DNA of 64,000 nucleotides from Streptococcus suis. GTDB lineage: Bacteria; Bacillota; Bacilli; Lactobacillales; Streptococcaceae. The stretch is from the NCBI RefSeq assembly GCF_024509555.1, contig NZ_JAMWEL010000004.1, positions 62,001 through 126,000 on the forward strand, given 5' to 3'. Positions 18,893 to 27,467 of this stretch are shown here, one piece after another; the stretch's first letter is position 1, and each line of letters begins with the position of its first letter. The position numbers were made by a program, and so were the translations under genes. Under the pieces are notes generated by a model. It was not told where the DNA came from. It saw nothing but the letters and a program-made list of their open reading frames with translations, and did no database searches.

Positions 18893-19147
18893 TCACAATA
18901 CAAAGAAGGAAATGATTGTCCAACTAGCAATCAATCCAATTGTCAGATAAATCTGCCATGTTTTTTTAATCCAGCTGCGTGGTTTAAAGAATGCCAGATA
19001 GCCGACATAAAGTCCCAAGGCAAGCTGAATAAAATCGAACACCCCAAAGATTCCCCTTATAACTACGAAACTAAAGGTCACTAAACAAAATAGGAAAAAG
19101 TAAAATTCCCAAGTCCGATAAAATGCTGAATTGAAGTTTTTAAACAT
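18893..19147 (-). CDS. Small membrane protein, paralogue 2 of 3
   Basis: 84 residues from ATG 19147 (MFKNFNSAFYRTWEFY). GGAG lies 7 nt upstream, which favours this over an in-frame TTG at 19159. Hydrophobic helices at about 16-35, 38-50 and 65-82, with a basic loop FKPRSWIKKTWQIYL shared in form with the downstream paralogue. Function unknown. Confidence 0.7.
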   Translation of the reverse strand: MFKNFNSAFYRTWEFYFFLFCLVTFSFVVIRGIFGVFDFIQLALGLYVGYLAFFKPRSWIKKTWQIYLTIGLIASWTIISFFVL

Positions 19148-19160
19148 AAGAGTCTCCAAT

Positions 19161-19427
19161 CTATTTACCCAAAATGAATTTCAGATAAATAATCACCACG
19201 ATTGATCCTATATAGAAGATGTAGCCCATGCGAGTGAGCTCCTTTTCTTCCTTGAAGAAAAATACCCGAATGGCATTGATAAAAATAATCAGACAGGCTA
19301 ATAGGCTATACCATGCAGGGGTTTGGGAAGGTTCTAGCAAAAAGTCTGACAGAAAAAAACAAGTCCAAAAAATCATAGAATAGAAGCCACTATATCGATA
19401 GAAATGCTTGTTAAACTGGAATTTCAT
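19161..19427 (-). CDS. Small membrane protein, paralogue 1 of 3
   Basis: 88 residues from ATG 19427 (MKFQFNKHFYRYSGFY) with SD AAGGAGAGG upstream. The frame also opens at GTG 19436. Three hydrophobic segments and a Lys/Glu-rich loop (FFFKEEKELTRMGYI). First gene of the three-gene paralogue set, with TATAAT (19450-19455, minus strand) as its -10. Function unknown. Confidence 0.7.
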   Translation of the reverse strand: MKFQFNKHFYRYSGFYSMIFWTCFFLSDFLLEPSQTPAWYSLLACLIIFINAIRVFFFKEEKELTRMGYIFYIGSIVVIIYLKFILGK

Positions 19428-19449
19428 GACAATCACCTCTCCTTCTTTT

Positions 19450-19455
19450 ATTATA
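19450..19455 (-). promoter_or_regulatory. -10 element for the small membrane protein operon
   Basis: TATAAT on the minus strand, 23 bp before the ATG at 19427 and upstream of its SD. Confidence 0.5.
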
Positions 19456-19507
19456 TCAAATAATGTATAGGTTTAAAAGTATTTATTGGTAAGTCCAACC
19501 TAGTCTA

Positions 19508-19528
19508 GTTATAAAGATAAACTATAAC
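19508..19528. promoter_or_regulatory. Candidate MetR/MtaR-type operator upstream of the sulfur amino acid operon
   Basis: Interrupted palindrome GTTATA-N9-TATAAC, 100 bp before the start. On the minus strand it contains TATAGTTT, one half of the streptococcal MetR/MtaR box TATAGTTTNAAACTATA; the other half is degenerate. The methionine-related function of the operon supports it, weakly. Confidence 0.3.
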
Positions 19529-19627
19529 AAAGCTCCCTATTTTTCTATAAGCATTTTTTGAGGTTTTTCACACCAAATCGTTCATTTCATGCTAGACTAG
19601 ATAGTGACTTAGATTGGAGTAGAGGAT

Positions 19628-20719
19628 ATGACAGATTACAAGATTGATACGATTTTAGCGCATACGGGCATCAATACTGATGAAAAAACAGGGGCCTTGA
19701 TTTCCCCTATCCACCTTTCAACCACCTACCAACACCCAGAATTTGGTCAATCAACAGGCTTCGACTATACACGGACCAAAAATCCTACCAGAGCTAGCTT
19801 GGAAAAGACCTTGGCAGCGATTGAAAAGGCTGACTATGCCCTCGTGACCAGCTCGGGTATGGCTGCCCTGGTCTTGCTCTTTAATAGTTTCCCAATTGGC
19901 AGTAAGGTGGTTGCGGCGCGTGATTTGTATGGTGGCTCTTTCCGTTGGTTCAATGAGCAGGAGCAGTTGGGGCGCTTTAGTTTTACCTATGCTAACACAG
20001 AAGAGGACTTGTTGGCTGCTATCACAGACCAGACAGACTATGTTTTCCTCGAAACACCGACCAATCCACTCATGGTAGAGTTTGACATTGCCAAGGTTTC
20101 GGCTGTCGCCCATGCCAAAGGTGCCAAGGTGATTGTCGATAACACTTTTTATAGTCCTATTTATCAAAATCCTCTCTTGCTTGGTGCCGATGTTGTCTTA
20201 CACTCAGCGACCAAGTATCTATCAGGGCATAATGATGTCCTAGCAGGCGTACTCATGACCAATGACCAGGCCCTCTATGACAAGCTCTTCTATGACCAAA
20301 ATACAACAGGTCCAACCCTTTCGCCATTGGATGCCTACCTACTCATGCGAGGTCTGAAAACCCTCTCTCTCCGCATGGAACGAGCAACACAAAATGCACA
20401 GAAAATTGTAGCCTATTTGGAAAATAGCCCAGCAGTCAAGCAGGTTTATTATACAGGCAAGGGGGGCATGATATCTGTGAAAGTTCTTGATGAAAGCCGC
20501 ATTCCTCACATTCTCAATACCCTAGAGGTCTTTACCTTTGCAGAAAGTTTGGGAGGAGTGGAAAGCCTGATTACCTATCCAGCTACCCAGACCCACGCAG
20601 ATATTCCAGCTGAAACCCGTCATTCTTACGGACTGACAGATGATCTTCTTCGTTTGTCAATTGGTATCGAGGATGCGGAAGACTTGATTGCAGATTTAAA
20701 AATAGCCTTGGAGGGATAA
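19628..20719 (+). CDS. Cys/Met metabolism PLP enzyme (cystathionine gamma-synthase / beta-lyase family)
   Basis: PLP-dependent enzyme of 363 residues acting in cystathionine or homocysteine formation. The PLP lysine is K196 in SATKYLSGHND, with TSSGMAA (phosphate binding) and VDNTFYSPIYQNP upstream. The C-terminal SLGGVESLITYPATQTHADIP and LLRLSIGIEDAEDL are family signatures. The segment between the YYTGKGG and MISV strands is shorter than in enterobacterial MetB, but the frame is intact. Sequence alone does not settle gamma-synthase against beta-lyase. It forms an operon with patB, 3 bp downstream. Confidence 0.9.
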   Translation: MTDYKIDTILAHTGINTDEKTGALISPIHLSTTYQHPEFGQSTGFDYTRTKNPTRASLEKTLAAIEKADYALVTSSGMAALVLLFNSFPIGSKVVAARDLYGGSFRWFNEQEQLGRFSFTYANTEEDLLAAITDQTDYVFLETPTNPLMVEFDIAKVSAVAHAKGAKVIVDNTFYSPIYQNPLLLGADVVLHSATKYLSGHNDVLAGVLMTNDQALYDKLFYDQNTTGPTLSPLDAYLLMRGLKTLSLRMERATQNAQKIVAYLENSPAVKQVYYTGKGGMISVKVLDESRIPHILNTLEVFTFAESLGGVESLITYPATQTHADIPAETRHSYGLTDDLLRLSIGIEDAEDLIADLKIALEG

Positions 20720-20722
20720 GAG

Positions 20723-21883
20723 ATGACCCAGTATGATTTTACAACAAGACCTGATCGATTGGGTCACCATTCAGAGAAGTGGAAGACGAGTGAGCAGGAT
20801 CCAGAACTCTTACAACTTTGGGTTGCGGATATGGATTTTGAGCCCTTGCCCGAAATTCGCTCTGCCATTCGCCAGTATGCGGACCAACACATTTTCGGCT
20901 ATCCCTACGCTAGTGATTCTCTCTATCAATCCATTATTGACTGGGAAAAAGACCAACACGGCTATGAGGTTGGAAGAGAGAGTATTGTTTTAATTGAAGG
21001 AGTGGTGCCGGCGCTTTCAGTCGCTATTCAGGCATTCACTGAAGAGGGAGATGCCGTCCTCATCAATACGCCTGTGTATCCTCCCTTTGCCCGCACGGTA
21101 AAATTAAACAATCGTCAGTTGGTGACCAATTCTTTGCGCGTGGAAAATGGCCAGTTCCAAATTGATTTTGAGCAGCTGGAACGAGACCTTGTAGAACAGG
21201 AAGTGAAACTCTACATTTTCTGCAATCCCCATAACCCAGGTGGTCGTGTTTGGACCAAGGAAGAAGTGGAAAAAATTGGCCAACTTTGTCGTAAGCATAA
21301 GGTATTGTTGGTTTCAGATGAAATTCACCAAGACCTTACGCTTTACGGAAATAAACACCACAGTTTCAATACGGTGGACTCAGATTTTAAAGATTTTTCC
21401 ATTATTCTATCTTCTGCCACGAAGACGTTTAATATTGCTGGTACCAAAAATAGCTTTGCCATCATTGAAAATCCAGACTTGAGAAAGGCTTTCACGAGGA
21501 GACAGTTGGTCAATAACCAACATGAAATTCCAGCGATTGGTCTTATAACGACTGAAACAGCCTTTCGCTACGGTCGACCTTGGTTAGCAGAATTGAAAAC
21601 AATTCTTGAGAAAAACATCGACTTTGTGACGGACTATCTGACCCATCATACCAAGATAAAGGTCTTGAAACCACAGGGGACTTATCTGGTTTGGTTAGAC
21701 TTCTCAGCTTATGATGTGGAACATGTTGAAATCCATCGAAAACTAAGAGAGGAGGCAAAAGTTGTCCTAAACGATGGACAAACCTTTGGAAAAGAAGGAC
21801 TCCAACATGCCCGACTCAACGCAGCCGCACCGTTTGAAACCATCAAAGAAGCCTGTCAACGAATCGCAAGAGTGTTTGGATAG
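20723..21883 (+). CDS. patB: MalY/PatB family cystathionine beta-lyase
   Basis: A 386-residue fold-type I PLP enzyme that cleaves cystathionine to homocysteine, pyruvate and ammonia. The N-terminal PDRLGHHSEKWK and WVADMDFEPLPEI are characteristic of MalY/PatB C-S lyases. NPHNPGGRVW binds the cofactor, SDEIHQDL carries the PLP-ring Asp, and K234 in SSATKTFN is the Schiff-base lysine. It starts 3 bp after the upstream enzyme, so both are co-transcribed to make homocysteine from cystathionine. A bidirectional terminator follows. Confidence 0.9.
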   Translation: MTQYDFTTRPDRLGHHSEKWKTSEQDPELLQLWVADMDFEPLPEIRSAIRQYADQHIFGYPYASDSLYQSIIDWEKDQHGYEVGRESIVLIEGVVPALSVAIQAFTEEGDAVLINTPVYPPFARTVKLNNRQLVTNSLRVENGQFQIDFEQLERDLVEQEVKLYIFCNPHNPGGRVWTKEEVEKIGQLCRKHKVLLVSDEIHQDLTLYGNKHHSFNTVDSDFKDFSIILSSATKTFNIAGTKNSFAIIENPDLRKAFTRRQLVNNQHEIPAIGLITTETAFRYGRPWLAELKTILEKNIDFVTDYLTHHTKIKVLKPQGTYLVWLDFSAYDVEHVEIHRKLREEAKVVLNDGQTFGKEGLQHARLNAAAPFETIKEACQRIARVFG

Positions 21884-22012
21884 ATGTATAGTAATATGAA
21901 TTAGAGAAAGTACACATCTAAGTTTATCAATTTTAGAATTCTAAAACAATTCTGGGAATGGGATCCTGACACTAGAATATAAGTTTTCCCTATTTTTAAT
22001 TCAAACTACGAT

Positions 22013-22050
22013 AAAAGGGTGTTCTGACAAAAAGTCAGAATACCCTTTTC
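22013..22050. terminator. Bidirectional terminator between patB and msmR
   Basis: Long stem AAAAGGGTGTTCTGAC/GTCAGAATACCCTTTT with one G-T mismatch and an AAAAA loop; A/T tails on both strands suit the two convergent genes. The 129 bases between patB and this hairpin hold nothing I can identify. Confidence 0.85.
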
Positions 22051-22086
22051 TTTGTCATCGAAAAAGATAGCTCTTATAGGATAAAC

Positions 22087-22920
22087 CTATGAGATCCGAA
22101 ATTTTCGATAGTCACTTGGACTCTGATGATATTGATTTTTAAAGGCACTGCTAAATGTTAATGGGTCTTGATAGCCAACTGAATTCGCAATTTCAGTAAT
22201 ACTGAGATCGGGATTAGCAAGTAGTTGACATGCGTGGTTCATCTTGACTTGGACAATATAATCTTTAATAGAATATCCAGTTTCTTGCTTGAAAATCTTA
22301 TATAAGTAGCTACGACTTAAGGCCAGTTTTTCAGCAATTGCAGATACTTTGACTGGACTGTTGTACTGAGAGTGTATGATCTTTATCGCATGATGAACGT
22401 AAGTTTTTGCAAGTGTTGACGCCTCTTTGAGTGAATCATTTGGAAACTCTTGTACTAGCGCTGCAAGCAATTGGTTTAAATGACCAATTAAAATAAGTTC
22501 AGTAATCATTGGTAGGGATTGAACCTCTGTTTGATTGATATCGATCATTTTTTTTAATATTTCTGACTCAAGATGTGAATGTAAGAAATATTTTTCTAGG
22601 AGTCGGCTCTGAGAAAGAATCGTCTCAGCTCTAGAACCGCTGAAACCAACCCAAGTATAGGTCCAAGGGGTGTTCTCATCTGCCTGATAAAAAATAGATT
22701 GATTCTTTGGGAGCACAAAGATATCTCCGGCAGTTAATTCGGTCGTTTCACCATTGATTAAAATTTTCCCTTTTCCATTTGTAATAAAATGGAGTACATA
22801 ATTGTCGCGAATAGTAGGTCCAAAGGAATAGCCACTGTCACATTGTTCGGCTCCATAATGGTCAACGTTTAAGTCAAAATTATGACTATCAAATTCATTA
22901 TAGATATTCAGAATATTCAT
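22087..22920 (-). CDS. msmR: AraC family activator of the msm (raffinose/melibiose) operon, MsmR
   Basis: 277-residue transcription factor. The N-terminal cupin sugar-sensing domain (about 20-150; GKGKILINGETTELTAGDIFVLP) is followed by a C-terminal double helix-turn-helix (about 175-275; VSAIAEKLALSRSYLYKIFKQ and ITEIANSVGYQDPLTFSSAFK). It is divergent from aga, which begins the operon it should control. In S. mutans MsmR activates aga-msmEFG-gtfA-dexB in response to alpha-galactosides. SD AAGGAG lies 6 nt before the ATG. Confidence 0.9.
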   Translation of the reverse strand: MNILNIYNEFDSHNFDLNVDHYGAEQCDSGYSFGPTIRDNYVLHFITNGKGKILINGETTELTAGDIFVLPKNQSIFYQADENTPWTYTWVGFSGSRAETILSQSRLLEKYFLHSHLESEILKKMIDINQTEVQSLPMITELILIGHLNQLLAALVQEFPNDSLKEASTLAKTYVHHAIKIIHSQYNSPVKVSAIAEKLALSRSYLYKIFKQETGYSIKDYIVQVKMNHACQLLANPDLSITEIANSVGYQDPLTFSSAFKNQYHQSPSDYRKFRIS

Positions 22921-22940
22921 CTCTACTCTCCTTAGGAAAC

Positions 22941-22946
22941 ATTATA
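22941..22946 (-). promoter_or_regulatory. -10 element of msmR
   Basis: TATAAT on the minus strand with TGG before it (extended -10), 20 bp from the msmR start. Confidence 0.55.
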
Positions 22947-22974
22947 CCATGTTTAAGATACAAAAGACTATTAA

Positions 22975-22988
22975 TTAAAGCGTTTTCA
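22975..22988 (+). promoter_or_regulatory. cre site (CcpA) in the msmR-aga intergenic region
   Basis: TTAAAGCGTTTTCA matches the consensus TGWAANCGNTNWCA at all but the second base. It lies 43 bp before the aga start, where CcpA binding would repress the operon when glucose is present. Confidence 0.7.
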
Positions 22989-23030
22989 TTTTGTAAAATA
23001 ATGTATGTAAAAGAGATAGGAGACGTAAAC

Positions 23031-25199
23031 ATGATTCAATACTCAGAAGATAATCGCCTCTTTCACCTAAAAACAAGAGAGTTTTCATATATTATTCAGA
23101 TCTTGGAAACAGGGGATGTGGTTCATAGATATTTCGGAAAAAAGGTTAAACATTTTAGTCCGGGAAACAAAATCACATATTTAGATCGTTCTTTTTCACC
23201 AAGTCCAATTTCTGGCAACAGAACCTATTCGATGGATACCTTACAACAGGAGTATTCTAGTAATGGTTTAGGTGACTTTCGAACAGCTGCCATTGACTTG
23301 CGAAATGAATTTGGTGTGGCCTTGGATTTAAAGTATAAGGCACACCGCATTCAAAAAGGGAAACCGAGATTAGAAGGTTTGCCTTCAAGTTTTGCCACTG
23401 AGGATGAGGTAGAGAGTCTTGAGATTGATCTCTACGATCAGCTAACAGACATCACAGTTACCCTTCAATACTGTGTATTTGAGAATGCGAATTACCTCAG
23501 TCGCTCTGCGAACATTCAAACTGGTCAGTATGCTACAAAAATCGAAAAGGCTTTGTCTTTTACCCTCGATTTTTCACATAAGGATTTTACAGTCCATAGC
23601 TTAGCTGGACGCTATGGTTACGAGAAAGAGTGGACACAAACACCATTAACCAAAGGAAAATTTTCTATTGGGAGTATTCGTGGAGCCTCAAGTCATTCAA
23701 AAACACCATTCTTAGCGTTGGCGGATCCAACAACAACCGAAGATAGTGGTCATGTCTATGCTGCTCAATTAGTTTATAGTGGAAATTTCACTGGATTTGT
23801 AGAGGTGACACCACTAGAGACATGTCGTTGGGGCATGGGGTTAAATGATGAACAATTTAGTTGGGAGTTAAGCAATCATTCTAATTTCCAAACACCTGAA
23901 GTTCTCTTATCATTCACTGATAAAGGCTTAACTGGTATGACACAAGATAGTCATGAGTTCATAAAAAATCATATTGTTACTCCGAAGTTTAGTCATAGAG
24001 AACGCCCAATTCTCATTAACAACTGGGAAGGAACTTATTTTGACTTTACTGAAGATAAGATTGTAGAACTGGCTAAAACGGCTAGTCAAGTAGGAGTTGA
24101 GCTTTTTGTACTGGATGACGGCTGGTTTGGTAAACGGAACAATGATGAGAGTTCATTAGGCGATTGGAAGGTCAATTTGGAGAAATTGCCAAATGGCTTA
24201 ACTGGTCTGGCAGATAGAATCAACCAACTTGGTATGGAATTTGGTCTGTGGTTTGAACCGGAAATGATTTCAATTGATAGTGATCTGTATAGGGAGCATC
24301 CAGACTGGGCCATTCAAATTGACGGAAGACAACCAATTTACAGTCGTGAGCAACTGGTCTTGGATTTAACTAAGTCAGAAGTTTGTGATTATATTATTGA
24401 TTCGGTCTCAAGCATATTGGAATCAGCTCCGATCAGCTATGTAAAATGGGATATGAATCGGAATATCACAAGTATGTCTCCAGCCTATGCAAATGATCAA
24501 CGCTACGAATTCCACCATCGCTACATTTTAGGTCTCTATCGGGTATTGGATACCTTGACCAAGCGATTCCCAACTATCCTATTTGAGTCATGTGCCGGTG
24601 GCGGTGGTCGAAACGATTTAGGCTTGCTCTATTATATGCCACAAGCATGGGCTAGTGATAATACAGATGCGATTGGTCGACTTTCTATCCAAGAAGGAAC
24701 GAGTTTGATTTTACCTGCCTCTTCTATGGGAGCGCATGTGTCAGCTGTTCCAAACCATCAAGTTGGTCGAATAACACCGCTTGCAACTCGTGGTAATGTA
24801 GCCATGATGGGAGGAGCCTTTGGATACGAGCTGGATGTGACCAAGCTTGCTCAGGAAGAGCTTGAAGAGATTCGTCAGCAAGTTCAAACATACAAGACTA
24901 TTCGCGGAACCATTCAAGAAGGCTTGCTTTATCGCTTGAAAAAAACAAGCAATACATGGGCTGCTAATTATGTCAATAAAGATAAAAGTCAAGCAGTATT
25001 CACCTTTGTTAAGATACTGGCTCAATCAGAAGCTCCGCTTTTACAAGTTCAATTAAAAGGACTTGACCCAGATGCCTTGTATGAATGCCCTCAATTGGGA
25101 GAAACATTCTACGGGGATGAACTGATGAACATTGGTCTTACAATGCCACATGTTCAAAAAGATTATTTTAGTGTACAATATATTTTTAACAAAATCTAG
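23031..25199 (+). CDS. aga: Alpha-galactosidase, GH36
   Basis: 722-residue cytoplasmic enzyme that removes terminal alpha-1,6-galactose from melibiose and raffinose. Start ATG 23031 has SD ATAGGAG at 7-nt spacing; an in-frame ATG at 23001 lacks one. The GH36 N-terminal beta-sandwich precedes a TIM barrel. The catalytic nucleophile is Asp474 in KWDMNRN, and the conserved SCAGGGGR and ASDNTD blocks (about 520-547) carry the acid/base Asp. First gene of the msm operon; its stop codon overlaps the SD of msmE. Confidence 0.94.
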   Translation: MIQYSEDNRLFHLKTREFSYIIQILETGDVVHRYFGKKVKHFSPGNKITYLDRSFSPSPISGNRTYSMDTLQQEYSSNGLGDFRTAAIDLRNEFGVALDLKYKAHRIQKGKPRLEGLPSSFATEDEVESLEIDLYDQLTDITVTLQYCVFENANYLSRSANIQTGQYATKIEKALSFTLDFSHKDFTVHSLAGRYGYEKEWTQTPLTKGKFSIGSIRGASSHSKTPFLALADPTTTEDSGHVYAAQLVYSGNFTGFVEVTPLETCRWGMGLNDEQFSWELSNHSNFQTPEVLLSFTDKGLTGMTQDSHEFIKNHIVTPKFSHRERPILINNWEGTYFDFTEDKIVELAKTASQVGVELFVLDDGWFGKRNNDESSLGDWKVNLEKLPNGLTGLADRINQLGMEFGLWFEPEMISIDSDLYREHPDWAIQIDGRQPIYSREQLVLDLTKSEVCDYIIDSVSSILESAPISYVKWDMNRNITSMSPAYANDQRYEFHHRYILGLYRVLDTLTKRFPTILFESCAGGGGRNDLGLLYYMPQAWASDNTDAIGRLSIQEGTSLILPASSMGAHVSAVPNHQVGRITPLATRGNVAMMGGAFGYELDVTKLAQEELEEIRQQVQTYKTIRGTIQEGLLYRLKKTSNTWAANYVNKDKSQAVFTFVKILAQSEAPLLQVQLKGLDPDALYECPQLGETFYGDELMNIGLTMPHVQKDYFSVQYIFNKI

Positions 25200-25211
25200 G
25201 AGGATTTTATA

Positions 25212-26447
25212 ATGAAAATGAAAACATTTTTAAAATGTGCATCGGTTTGTGCTTTTGCCAGCTTCTTGGTAGCTTGTGGTAACGCAGGTAGTAGTGATAA
25301 GGTAGAAATTGAATTTTTCTCACAAAAACCAGAAATGCAGGCTACCCTTCAAGAAATGATTAATGATTTCGAAAAGGAAAATCCTACGATTGATGTTAAA
25401 TTTTCAAGTGTACCAGATGCTGGAACTGTTTTGAAAACCCGTATGGCTAACAATGAAGCACCGGATGTGATCAACATTTATCCACAAAATGCGGACTTTA
25501 AAGCATATGCGGCGGATGGACGTTTCCTAGAAATTGGTGATGATGCAGGTCTCAGTCATCTAAAAGATGGTGCTGTAACGCCTTATCTTGTTAACGAGAA
25601 AAACTATACTCTTCCATTGACAGCTAATGCCTATGGTATCTACTATAACAAAGACAAATTCAAAGAACTGGGTCTTGAAGTTCCAACTACCTATGCAGAA
25701 TTTGTGGCTTTGGTAGACAAAATCAAGGCTGATGGCAGTGCAGCACCGTTTGCTCTTTCATTGAACGATGCTTGGTCATTGAACGGCTACCATCAGTTAG
25801 CTTGGGTCACTGTTGCGGGTGGATTTGATGGTGCTGAAGATATTCTGATCCGCAGTGCAAAGGGAGCAATTCAAGATGATGCTACAACAAAAGCAGTTCT
25901 AGAACGCTTACAACTGTTGACAGATAATGGACAAAAAGGGGCAACTGGTGCGCTTTATGCAGATGCGGTGGCAGCCTTTGCAGCAGGAGATGCTCTCATG
26001 CTTCCACAAGGTACATGGGCAGCTACAGCCGTTAACCAACAAGAACCAGAATTTGAATATGGTATGTTTACCTTCCCTGGTGATAAAGAAGGTGGTGACT
26101 ATACCATTGGTGCAGCTGACCTTGCTCTATCAGTATCGGCTGAGTCAGAGCACCCAGAAGAGTCTAAAAAATTCCTAGAATACCTCTCTCGTCCAGAAGT
26201 AATGCAAAAATACTATGATGTAGATGGTTCTCCAACCTCTGTTGAAGGTGTAGATACAGAAGGTAAGTTTGAAGAAACAGCCGGAGTGACACAATATGCC
26301 TTTACTGATAAACACGTAGTTTGGTTGCAATCTGAATGGGAATCAGAGGAAGAATTCTGGAATATCACAGTAGAAGCAGTGAAAAATCCTAACTCAGCAG
26401 AATTAGTGAAAAAACTGAATGCATTCTTTGACCCAATGAAAAAATAA
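25212..26447 (+). CDS. msmE: Multiple-sugar ABC transporter substrate-binding lipoprotein MsmE
   Basis: 411-residue extracellular sugar-binding protein, lipid-anchored at Cys22 after the lipobox FLVAC. Family 1 solute-binding fold: VEIEFFSQKPEMQ start, NAYGIYYNKDKFKELGLEVP hinge segment, FAAGDALMLPQGTW and the C-terminal KKFLEYLSRPEV. It delivers raffinose, melibiose or isomaltooligosaccharides to MsmFG. The SD AGGAGG overlaps the aga stop. It is separated from msmF by 134 bases containing two competing hairpins, unlike the tight spacing elsewhere in the operon. Confidence 0.93.
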   Translation: MKMKTFLKCASVCAFASFLVACGNAGSSDKVEIEFFSQKPEMQATLQEMINDFEKENPTIDVKFSSVPDAGTVLKTRMANNEAPDVINIYPQNADFKAYAADGRFLEIGDDAGLSHLKDGAVTPYLVNEKNYTLPLTANAYGIYYNKDKFKELGLEVPTTYAEFVALVDKIKADGSAAPFALSLNDAWSLNGYHQLAWVTVAGGFDGAEDILIRSAKGAIQDDATTKAVLERLQLLTDNGQKGATGALYADAVAAFAAGDALMLPQGTWAATAVNQQEPEFEYGMFTFPGDKEGGDYTIGAADLALSVSAESEHPEESKKFLEYLSRPEVMQKYYDVDGSPTSVEGVDTEGKFEETAGVTQYAFTDKHVVWLQSEWESEEEFWNITVEAVKNPNSAELVKKLNAFFDPMKK

Positions 26448-26455
26448 TTCAAGAA

Positions 26456-26559
26456 AACTATAAGGAGGGCTAGAACAGCCTAGCTCTTCTTTATAGTTGC
26501 TTAGGGTCAGTTTGAATACCCCCTAACCACTCCATTCAAACTGTCCCTAAGCAACTATA
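26456..26559 (+). promoter_or_regulatory. Two mutually exclusive hairpins between msmE and msmF
   Basis: Hairpin B: arms 26492-26517 and 26534-26559 are complementary over 26 positions with one T/T mismatch and a 16-nt loop. Hairpin A: AACTATAAGG...GCTAG (26456-26473) pairs imperfectly with 26480-26498. Both use 26492-26498, so they cannot form together. Neither has a T-run on the + strand. Likely roles are 3'-end stabilisation of the aga-msmE message or attenuation of msmFG. Confidence 0.6.
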
Positions 26560-26581
26560 CATTATAGAAAAAAGGAGTACC

Positions 26582-27457
26582 ATGATGAATCAAAAAGGTT
26601 TTATTGCCAAATATTGGCCCTATCTATTTGTTGCCATACCAATTGGTCTACAGTTAATCTTTTTCTTCTATCCCTTATTAACGGGAATCTATTATAGTCT
26701 GACGGATTGGAATGGATTGACATCAGATTTTAGTTTGATAGGTATTCAAAACTATCTAGATATCTTGAAGAATCCTGATTTTTATACATCTATGACTTTT
26801 ACCATTATCTTCACCATTGGTTTGGTCATCGGAGAAATTGTTATAGGGATTTGGTTGGCTAGTCTCCTCAATCGTAAGATCAAAGCTGTTGGTTTCTTTA
26901 GAACCTGGTATTTCTTCCCTGCGGTTCTTTCAACCGTTACTTTAGGCTTGATTTTTGTCCAATTGTTCAACTATGGTTTCACACAAATTGGAGAATTACT
27001 ACATATTGATTGGTTGATGGAAAACTTATTGGTACAAGAAAATACTGTTATTCCAGCCGTACTCTTTGTGGCCCTCTGGCAGGGATTGGCGATGCCAGTC
27101 ATCATCTTCTTATCTGGTTTACAAAGTATTCCAGAAGATGTGAAAGAAGCAGCTGCAATTGATGGTGCAACACGCTCTCAACAATTCTTCAATATTGAAC
27201 TTCCATTCTTATTACCATCTATCAGTATGGTTTTCATCTTGGCAATGAAGTCAGGTTTGACAGCATTTGACCTTATCTTTGCACTGACAAGTGGTGGTCC
27301 AGATGGCAAGACAGAGTCACTTGGTTTATTAGTCTATAACTATGCCTTTGTTGATAATAAGTTTTCGTATGCGAATGCTTTAGCGGTGGTCCTCTTTATC
27401 TTTATCATTGTGATTTCATTGATTCAGATGAAGATTTCTAAGAAATTTGAAGTATAG
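26582..27457 (+). CDS. msmF: Sugar ABC transporter permease MsmF
   Basis: 291-residue inner permease subunit with six predicted membrane helices. The cytoplasmic EAA loop reads EAAAIDGATRSQQFF (about residues 188-202), the docking site for the ATPase. SD GGAG precedes ATG 26582; an adjacent in-frame ATG at 26585 is equally possible. It works with MsmG and MsmE to import alpha-galactosides. The ATPase (MsmK) is not encoded in this locus. Confidence 0.92.
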   Translation: MMNQKGFIAKYWPYLFVAIPIGLQLIFFFYPLLTGIYYSLTDWNGLTSDFSLIGIQNYLDILKNPDFYTSMTFTIIFTIGLVIGEIVIGIWLASLLNRKIKAVGFFRTWYFFPAVLSTVTLGLIFVQLFNYGFTQIGELLHIDWLMENLLVQENTVIPAVLFVALWQGLAMPVIIFLSGLQSIPEDVKEAAAIDGATRSQQFFNIELPFLLPSISMVFILAMKSGLTAFDLIFALTSGGPDGKTESLGLLVYNYAFVDNKFSYANALAVVLFIFIIVISLIQMKISKKFEV

Positions 27458-27467
27458 GAGAGTAAAT

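Noticed and set aside
19437-19627. T-box or SAM riboswitch before the sulfur amino acid operon
   Set aside because: No T-box sequence or SAM aptamer features are visible; only a weak MetR-like palindrome.
19628-20719. Truncation of the cystathionine enzyme because it is only 363 aa
   Set aside because: The frame is intact from start to the normal C-terminal signature; the difference is a shorter internal loop.
23001-23030. Upstream ATG for aga
   Set aside because: It lacks an SD and lies in the promoter/operator zone; ATG 23031 has AGGAG at correct spacing.
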